Of a DNA stretch of 18,409 nucleotides, positions 12,594 through 18,409 are shown piece by piece. This DNA comes from UBA1764 sp045642565. GTDB taxonomy: Bacteria > Bacillota > Clostridia > Peptostreptococcales > Anaerovoracaceae. The notes below the pieces were generated by a model. It ran no database searches. It was not told the DNA's origin and worked only from the letters and a program-made list of their open reading frames with translations. Position numbers and translations under genes: made by a program. How positions within the stretch are numbered: position 1 is the first letter of the stretch; each line of letters opens with the position of its first letter. Where the stretch lies: contig JAZUJE010000023.1 in NCBI GenBank assembly GCA_045642565.1, positions 1-18,409 of the forward strand, written 5' to 3'.

Positions 12594-15080
12594 TTATTCG
12601 TTAAGGCTGCGGCTATCCCAGCTGTCTGTTAAAGGTTTAAATGAATCATCTACAAGGAAAAGCATATAATCATAATCGCCATCTAATAAAGTGACAGTAT
12701 TTGATGTCTGGTCTTTATTTATAGCATCCATACAAACAATGCCGCAATATTGGCCATCTTCATTATATGCAGTTACGATAACTTGAGCTGTTTCATCTGT
12801 TTCTAAGTCATAAGAAATATTATAGTGAAGTTTTTCACCACTGATAAACAAGCTTCCGGCAGCAAATTCTATCGGCTTTACTGTAGAAATATAGTATGTA
12901 GCAATTTCCGAAGATTGAAGTTTATATCTCGAAAATACATTGATTGCGTAAACCGACTCTTCGCAAACACCTTTAAGATTAAGACCTATTCCTTGGTATA
13001 ACTGTTCGGTAAGGTCTTCATCATCCTTTGTGCTTGCCAAATCATCTACTGTATAAAATATTGCTTCACCATTAATTTCATCAGCATCAAGATAAATGGT
13101 ATTCTCAAGCATGAAATCTGTCGGGTTAGCTATATCAGAGGATAAATCAACCATCTCTTTATTTACAGCGTCAAAATATACTGCTTTTGGTGCTGTTGGT
13201 TCTTCTGATATAGTGAAATCTTCATCCAAGATAGTAGCATCATATGCACTATACCAATCATCATAAGTTCTTGCCCAAGCAAGATTTACAAGAGCATCCT
13301 GATCGCTTAGTAAATGTTTGATATTTAAAATGAGAGTAGATACAAGCATGAGCTTTTCTGTAAGCTCTGTTCCATCAGTTGCTCCGTAATATGTTTCAGT
13401 ATGTGTAATAATGAAACCAACTTCTCTGGTTTGTTTGGTATAGTTATAGTTTGCATAATCTGTTCTTGAACTCTTTTGAGCATCAGCAGATACTAAACTG
13501 AAAAGCAGATTAGCAAATGTAGGCCAAGATTTTTCAAAAGTAGCTACTTGGTCGGCATCAAAAGCATCGAAAGCTCCGGTATCTACAAAATCATTCCATA
13601 TATCGAGTAAGAAACTTTCCTTTTTTGTGTCTTTAAGCTTGGAAGGGTTATTCCAATTCTCTAAATTATTTATCAAATCAAGAGCGTTTCCTAAAAGCTT
13701 ATCTGAAACAAAATCTTTAGCTCCGTCAACAAAGGTCTCTTTTTGATCATCATCCATAGGAAGCAAAATTGTCATTACATTTCCCAAAGCTTTTTCAAGC
13801 CCTATATATCCACTTGCCGAAGCAAAAGTAGCCGGGTCTGTTGTATAAGATTCTCTTGATACTTTTGTTTTGTTTTCATCAAGAATTACCCAGTTCTGCA
13901 CAGCTTCAATGAACAATTCAAACCATTCACCTTTTAGTTGACTCTTAGTTCCGCTATAAGTCATATCTACAGGCTTAAAAATATCATCTAATTTAACACC
14001 GTTTAAGAAACTTAATAAATCTGAAAGACCAATATCAAACAAATCAATCGTAGCCGAAGCAATCTCAAATTCATCAAGAGTATCAATATCCAATTCGCTT
14101 GTAGGCGCGATTGCCCAAAGCTGTTCCTTTGTTTCAGCTAAACGGCTGTTGTAATCACTTGTATTGTCATATGGAACAAGCTCAAAGTCCTGACCATAAC
14201 GGGTAAATCCCATATTAGAAGGGACAAGCTTAGTAACAAGGTCGCCATAATTGACTAAATTATGAATGCAGTCATATTTAGCACTATTGTCACTCAAAAC
14301 TCCCGGCATAGGAGATTCGAGAGTATATGCACAAACACTCCCTGTTCCATAATCATCGACTAATCTCTTTGCAAGAAGATTTGCGATAGCTCCACCTCTT
14401 GAATAACCTACAACCCAAAACAGCACATTGCCAGCTTTAATTTCCTCCGTTAAATTGTAATTTTCGATGTAGGCTTTTATATCTTTATAAACTTTTGATG
14501 TTGCGGTAGAAAAACCTTCAGCTTCGCCTTCAGTTCCGACAATAAAATTGTTGATCCATTCGAGGTCATATCCATAACCGCGAATAGCGATAGGAACAAG
14601 AATTTTGCCAGATTCTTTTCCGTCCGAATATTTCAACTTTTTGTTAGCCATTATAAATCCGATTGAATCAGCCAAAGATGGGCCAAGTTCATCTTCATTA
14701 ACAAAGATAGTTGAATCTTCGCAACCAATGTCTGCAAGAAGCTGTCTAGCAACAGTATGTCTATATGGTGTAGATTCTTCTCTTCTTGTTCTGTTTATCG
14801 CAATAGACAAATTGCAAGACATAGTAGCAAGATGAGGATCATAAACAGTAGGGTCAGCAGCGTCACCTAAAAACATTCCATCCGAATAGTAGAAAGGAAT
14901 GTAATATCTGTTTCCTGTACCAGTTGCAATCGAACCTCTCGCATAGTAATAACCGTTAATAACATCGCAACCATTATATGTAGTTGGTGCCGAGCTCTCA
15001 GCAAAAATAGTTGCCGGAGCGATTCCGCAAATTAATGCGGCTGCTAATAAATAGCATAAAGATTTTCGTAAAGTTTTCAT
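12594..15080 (-). CDS. Secreted alpha/beta-hydrolase, class 3 lipase-like, large
   Basis: The signal peptide is MKTLRKSLCYLLAAALICG, with probable cleavage after ATIFA (residue 27). The hydrolase region follows: strand VLFWVVGYSRGG holds the nucleophile elbow GYSRG with Ser227. The segment NLVNYGDLVTKL places Asp280 where class 3 lipases have the acid, and ITHTETYYG gives His560 as a candidate base. About 280 residues, mostly helical by look, separate Asp and His, much more than in a normal lipase_3 domain (a large insertion or lid). Residues about 620-828 look like beta-rich accessory modules (YFDAVNKEMVDL start, repeated strand patterns). No SLH, LPXTG or transmembrane anchor is present, so it is probably released or bound non-covalently. 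The start has no Shine-Dalgarno site; TATAAT lies 9 nt upstream. It ends at the shared terminator. The substrate (lipid or ester) is unknown. Confidence 0.75.
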   Translation of the reverse strand: MKTLRKSLCYLLAAALICGIAPATIFAESSAPTTYNGCDVINGYYYARGSIATGTGNRYYIPFYYSDGMFLGDAADPTVYDPHLATMSCNLSIAINRTRREESTPYRHTVARQLLADIGCEDSTIFVNEDELGPSLADSIGFIMANKKLKYSDGKESGKILVPIAIRGYGYDLEWINNFIVGTEGEAEGFSTATSKVYKDIKAYIENYNLTEEIKAGNVLFWVVGYSRGGAIANLLAKRLVDDYGTGSVCAYTLESPMPGVLSDNSAKYDCIHNLVNYGDLVTKLVPSNMGFTRYGQDFELVPYDNTSDYNSRLAETKEQLWAIAPTSELDIDTLDEFEIASATIDLFDIGLSDLLSFLNGVKLDDIFKPVDMTYSGTKSQLKGEWFELFIEAVQNWVILDENKTKVSRESYTTDPATFASASGYIGLEKALGNVMTILLPMDDDQKETFVDGAKDFVSDKLLGNALDLINNLENWNNPSKLKDTKKESFLLDIWNDFVDTGAFDAFDADQVATFEKSWPTFANLLFSLVSADAQKSSRTDYANYNYTKQTREVGFIITHTETYYGATDGTELTEKLMLVSTLILNIKHLLSDQDALVNLAWARTYDDWYSAYDATILDEDFTISEEPTAPKAVYFDAVNKEMVDLSSDIANPTDFMLENTIYLDADEINGEAIFYTVDDLASTKDDEDLTEQLYQGIGLNLKGVCEESVYAINVFSRYKLQSSEIATYYISTVKPIEFAAGSLFISGEKLHYNISYDLETDETAQVIVTAYNEDGQYCGIVCMDAINKDQTSNTVTLLDGDYDYMLFLVDDSFKPLTDSWDSRSLNE

Positions 15081-15089
15081 AATACTTAC

Positions 15090-15095
15090 ATTATA
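15090..15095 (-). promoter_or_regulatory. -10 element just upstream of the hydrolase gene
   Basis: A perfect TATAAT on the minus strand ends 9 nt before ATG 15080. The -35 region is weak. With no ribosome binding site present, it suggests a near-leaderless mRNA. In DNA this AT-rich, a chance hexamer is possible. Confidence 0.45.
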
Positions 15096-15164
15096 TATGA
15101 TTTTGTACTTAATAGTGTGATTACAAACAAAATTGTGCGGGAAATATACAAAATAAAGAGATGC

Positions 15165-15193
15165 TTGTCAAAAACTTAACAATACTGTATAAT
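15165..15193 (+). promoter_or_regulatory. Sigma-A promoter of the SLH protein gene
   Basis: TTGTCA (15165-15170) and a perfect TATAAT (15188-15193) at 17-bp spacing. The leader of about 108 nt contains a perfect 7-bp hairpin, AGCTTTA (15236-15242) with TAAAGCT (15250-15256). A second -10-like TATACT (15285-15290) is less likely because its -35 is poor. Confidence 0.75.
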
Positions 15194-15307
15194 TAAAGTG
15201 TAATTCTGTTAATAAAAATAAAAATTTCACATAAAAGCTTTACTGATTGTAAAGCTAAGATTCAATTAAATTCATTTATCAGCTTATACTAGGTGAGGAG
15301 GCATCAT

Positions 15308-18300
15308 ATGTATAAACGAATTTTTTCTCTTTTTTTGGCAATTGTGCTGCTAATATCATGTTGCAACTTTATAGTGTTTGCAGATGATTCTGATTTTTCT
15401 AATGACACACTAACCGATGAACCTTCACTTACTTTAGATTGGGATGAATATGTTACTGTTAATGATAATTTAGAATATGGAGCAAGAAACATGAGTCTTG
15501 TTAATATTGATGGTCCTTATCCACAAGCTCACATTGGCCATATAGCGTATAACGGAAATATAAAAATTAAGAATCCAATCCAGGTTCAAAAACTTGATAA
15601 AGATGGTAATGTAGAGGTCGAATTGACTTATAAAATCGCAGATAACTTTGGATATCCTGAAGAATTGCTTGATTACGAACTTTCTAAAACATACACTGTG
15701 CATATGAAACCAAAAAAAATTGTTTTATCTCCGACTTTTGCGAACTATGACTATCCTAATGTTCCATGGGAACAATATCCGTCTCTTAAAGATGTGCAAG
15801 ATTCAGATGCTTTCGGGCTAGTAGCTCTGGATTCTTTTGAGGATGTTTTTGTTAATGGATATATTGATTATCTGGCCGTTGATGCAACTACCTTAGAAGA
15901 GAATGAAATTGGTTCTTCACTAAATGTAGGAAGTTATTTTTTGTTGCCTATATGGGAATTAAATGAAGCATATGCATACTCATATGATATAAAGCCTGCT
16001 GACGATATTACCTCTTCAAGCTTATTTACTGTCAGCAAAGGTACCATATCTCCGGCTCCTACCGGTGAAGCCTCAATCTATTACGGAAAGACAAATCCAA
16101 TTTCGATAACTGTAGATGATGTTACAGCTTGGACCGGTTGGACCGGAGAATCATTTACATCTATTGAAAACGTTACTCTTAAAAGCGGCAGTAACGATAA
16201 ATTTATAATTAACGGAACAAATAAAACACTTACTCTTGGAACTTCGGCAGCAGCTGGTGATGAGGCTACTATCACCGTTACTTGTGGCAGTAAAAATTAT
16301 AATGATGTCGGTATTGATATAAAAATTACCTTAATTGATAAAACTTCTATTGATAGTGAAAAAATTGTAATTACAGGCCCTGATACTTATGAATATAACG
16401 GAGAGGCTCCAACCTTTACTCCTTCATATGAAAATGCTGTTGCTAGTGCGACATGGACTGTTTCATATTCCGGATCAGGGGTCGGTTATCCTCAATATGG
16501 GCCAACCGATAAAGCTCCTATAAGACCTGGAAATTATACCGTTACATACACATATGAAGATAATGAGGGCGAGTTTGGTTATATTGGAACAAATTCCAAA
16601 GACTTTACTATTACTCCTAGAGTACTTGAATATGATTGGCGTTACTCAATCGAAGGTGAAGAAGGAGATAATAAATATACAGGGCCAATTGCGTATTGCG
16701 GTAAAAAAATTACAGTCTCCTTTAAATTTACAAATCTCATCGGAGAAGATGTTGTAACAGTGAGCATTGGGAGAGAAAGCACAAAATCAGCGACAAATGT
16801 AGGCGAATATATCATAGAATTAGGAAGTATTAGTAATGGAGCCGGTGGCCCGGGGGCTAATTATAAATTTGCCGAAGACGATAGTAGAACTTTAAATTGG
16901 GAGATTGCTAAGGCTGACAGTGAATTCACTCAGCTGCCTGAAGCTAAAACGGGACTTGTATATAATGCTGGCTCTCAACAGCTGATAGAATCTGCAGGCA
17001 CAACTAATGACGGAGAAGTATATTTCAAGCTTAATGCAACTGGCGAGTATACAAAAGATATTACCGAAATAACTGCTCAAAATGCCGGCACATATAATAT
17101 ATTTTATTATATAAAAGGTGATGACAACCATAATGATAGTGAAGTGCAAGGACCTTTAGAAGTTGGAATTAATAAATATTGGGCTATTCCAGATTTAGAT
17201 GATACCAATTTAAAAGATAAAATTTATGATGGAACATGCACTATTCCAAAAGAACAGATTAAAGTTTATTTAAAACCGAGTATATTAGGAACTAACTTCC
17301 CGGGGAACGAAAAACCAACAGCATCAGGAAACTTTGTTTGGAATTCTCCTGTTGTCGGTACAACATTAATCAGAGTATCGAATATTAAAGTTGATGAAGC
17401 TTGGGCAACAAACTATGACTGTTCACCTAATATATATGGTTATAACCCAGGCCCTACAATAGTTCCTGCGGAAATTGTAAGACTTGCTCTTTTAGAAGAA
17501 TCATACTTGTGTACAGCAAGATATCAAGATTTAGAAGTTATGGCATACGGTGAAGCAAGTACAGATCCCGGAGAGCTTGTAACTGTTAAATGGTACACAG
17601 ATAGTACATACACAACAGAAATAACAGCCACCAATGCTATCGGCACATCAGCCGGAACAAAGACTCTTTATGCAAAGGTTGACAATCCGGGCTCGAATCA
17701 CAAAGTAGGTGAGCCTAATGAGTTTAAACTTGAAGTAAAACTTACAGGGCAAAGTGATGATGGAAGAAGAACTCCATCAAAACCAAAGAAAAAGCCAGAA
17801 GAACCTCAGCCACAAAGCCCATCAAATCCATTTATCGATGTTGATGCAAACAAGTACTACTATGATGCAGTGCTTTGGGCATATGAAAACGGAATTACAA
17901 GTGGCCTCACAGCTTATACATTTGGACCTAATGTAAGTTGCTCAAGAGCACAGGTAGTAACATTCCTTTGGAGAGCTGCCGGTTGTCCAAGCCCAAGCTT
18001 GAGTACATGTGCATTCACAGATGTTGAATCTGGAAGTTACTACGAACAGGCAGTACTTTGGGCAGTAGAAAAAGGCATCACAACAGGAACATCAGCTACA
18101 ACATTCAGCCCTGATGATACAGTAACAAGATCTCAGGTAGTAACATTCCTGTACAGAACTGTAGGTGCAAAGACTGTAGCAACAAGCCTTGCATTTGGCG
18201 ATGTAGACCCTGACAAGTACTATGCAGATGCAGTTGCATGGGCAGTAGAAGAGGGTATTACAACAGGAACCTCTGCAAATACATTCAGCCCGGATGATGA

Positions 18301-18358
18301 TTGCACAAGAGGACAAATTGTTACATTCCTCTATAGATTCTTTGGGTTAGATAAGTAG
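15308..18358 (+). CDS. Secreted surface protein with YDG/MBG-like modules and three C-terminal SLH domains
   Basis: This is an S-layer-associated protein held to cell-wall polymer by its SLH domains. The start at ATG 15308 follows the ribosome binding site GGTGAGGAGG (15292-15301); a GTG at 15293 lies inside that site and is rejected. The signal peptide is MYKRIFSLFLAIVLLISCCNF, with a VFA cleavage site at residue 25; LISC at 15-18 also fits a lipobox, so lipoprotein processing cannot be excluded. The middle is beta-rich repeats: PGNYTVTYTYED and DFTITP patterns of MBG-type modules, and KDKIYDGT near 637-643 typical of YDG domains. A Lys/Pro/Gln-rich linker (about 822-839) leads to SLH domains at about 841-890, 902-950 and 961-1016, each with Y-x-x-A-V-x-W-A and an ITxGT/SGL turn. 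No catalytic domain is recognised; an adhesin or structural role is likely. Confidence 0.87.
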   Translation: MYKRIFSLFLAIVLLISCCNFIVFADDSDFSNDTLTDEPSLTLDWDEYVTVNDNLEYGARNMSLVNIDGPYPQAHIGHIAYNGNIKIKNPIQVQKLDKDGNVEVELTYKIADNFGYPEELLDYELSKTYTVHMKPKKIVLSPTFANYDYPNVPWEQYPSLKDVQDSDAFGLVALDSFEDVFVNGYIDYLAVDATTLEENEIGSSLNVGSYFLLPIWELNEAYAYSYDIKPADDITSSSLFTVSKGTISPAPTGEASIYYGKTNPISITVDDVTAWTGWTGESFTSIENVTLKSGSNDKFIINGTNKTLTLGTSAAAGDEATITVTCGSKNYNDVGIDIKITLIDKTSIDSEKIVITGPDTYEYNGEAPTFTPSYENAVASATWTVSYSGSGVGYPQYGPTDKAPIRPGNYTVTYTYEDNEGEFGYIGTNSKDFTITPRVLEYDWRYSIEGEEGDNKYTGPIAYCGKKITVSFKFTNLIGEDVVTVSIGRESTKSATNVGEYIIELGSISNGAGGPGANYKFAEDDSRTLNWEIAKADSEFTQLPEAKTGLVYNAGSQQLIESAGTTNDGEVYFKLNATGEYTKDITEITAQNAGTYNIFYYIKGDDNHNDSEVQGPLEVGINKYWAIPDLDDTNLKDKIYDGTCTIPKEQIKVYLKPSILGTNFPGNEKPTASGNFVWNSPVVGTTLIRVSNIKVDEAWATNYDCSPNIYGYNPGPTIVPAEIVRLALLEESYLCTARYQDLEVMAYGEASTDPGELVTVKWYTDSTYTTEITATNAIGTSAGTKTLYAKVDNPGSNHKVGEPNEFKLEVKLTGQSDDGRRTPSKPKKKPEEPQPQSPSNPFIDVDANKYYYDAVLWAYENGITSGLTAYTFGPNVSCSRAQVVTFLWRAAGCPSPSLSTCAFTDVESGSYYEQAVLWAVEKGITTGTSATTFSPDDTVTRSQVVTFLYRTVGAKTVATSLAFGDVDPDKYYADAVAWAVEEGITTGTSANTFSPDDDCTRGQIVTFLYRFFGLDK

Positions 18359-18381
18359 TATCTTAATTATGTTACAAGTTG

Positions 18382-18409
18382 GCGCTGCAGAGCTTATACT
18401 TTGCAGCGC
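18382..18409 (+). terminator. Probable terminator hairpin, cut by the window edge
   Basis: GCGCTGCA (18382-18389) pairs perfectly with TGCAGCGC (18402-18409), 24 nt after the SLH protein stop. Any T-run would be beyond the window. Confidence 0.6.

Noticed and set aside
15293..15307. GTG start for the SLH protein
   Set aside because: The GTG is part of the GGTGAGGAGG ribosome binding site that serves ATG 15308.

Overview
The window reads as an AT-rich, low-GC Gram-positive anaerobe (Firmicutes/Clostridia, probably gut-associated). The grounds are an S-layer-homology (SLH) surface protein, a classical lysine riboswitch with a transcription terminator, AGGAGG ribosome binding sites, sigma-A type promoters, and a lactate permease/GlcD pair typical of anaerobic lactate users. 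This placement is inferred from gene content; no rRNA or tRNA marker is present.

Layout: (1) 1-1914 (+) is the 3' part of a large secreted/surface protein, closed by a strong bidirectional hairpin. (2) 5309-1970 (-) is a four-gene, overlapping operon: menA (UbiA-type prenyltransferase), menG/ubiE (quinone C-methyltransferase), an NMT1/SsuA-like substrate-binding lipoprotein and its ABC permease, with no ATPase. (3) 5310-5574 is a divergent control region with a structured leader for lctP. (4) 5575-8844 (+) holds the L-lactate permease and a GlcD-type FAD lactate/glycolate dehydrogenase, separated by a strong terminator. (5) 8898-9021 is a GC-rich palindromic element sitting between genes. (6) 9084-10688 (+) is a divergent DAACS/SLC1 symporter carrying a ~130-residue N-terminal cytosolic domain that looks like a degenerate GHKL ATPase. 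(7) 10697-12531 (+) is a promoter, a lysine riboswitch and an NhaC-family transporter, almost certainly a lysine importer. (8) 15080-12594 (-) is a secreted 828-residue alpha/beta-hydrolase (class 3 lipase-like). (9) 15308-18358 (+) is a 1016-residue secreted protein with YDG/MBG-like modules and three C-terminal SLH repeats.

How they may work together: lactate is imported and oxidised by a flavoprotein, next to a minimal late menaquinone module (prenylation plus methylation) that is translationally coupled to an uptake system. The most interesting hypothesis is that the ABC components import a quinone-ring precursor such as 1,4-dihydroxy-2-naphthoate, which MenA and MenG then finish: a quinone salvage operon. 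Other points worth a second look are the sensor-like domain fused to the symporter, three genes that seem to be transcribed as leaderless or near-leaderless mRNAs, the structured lctP leader, and the palindromic repeat.
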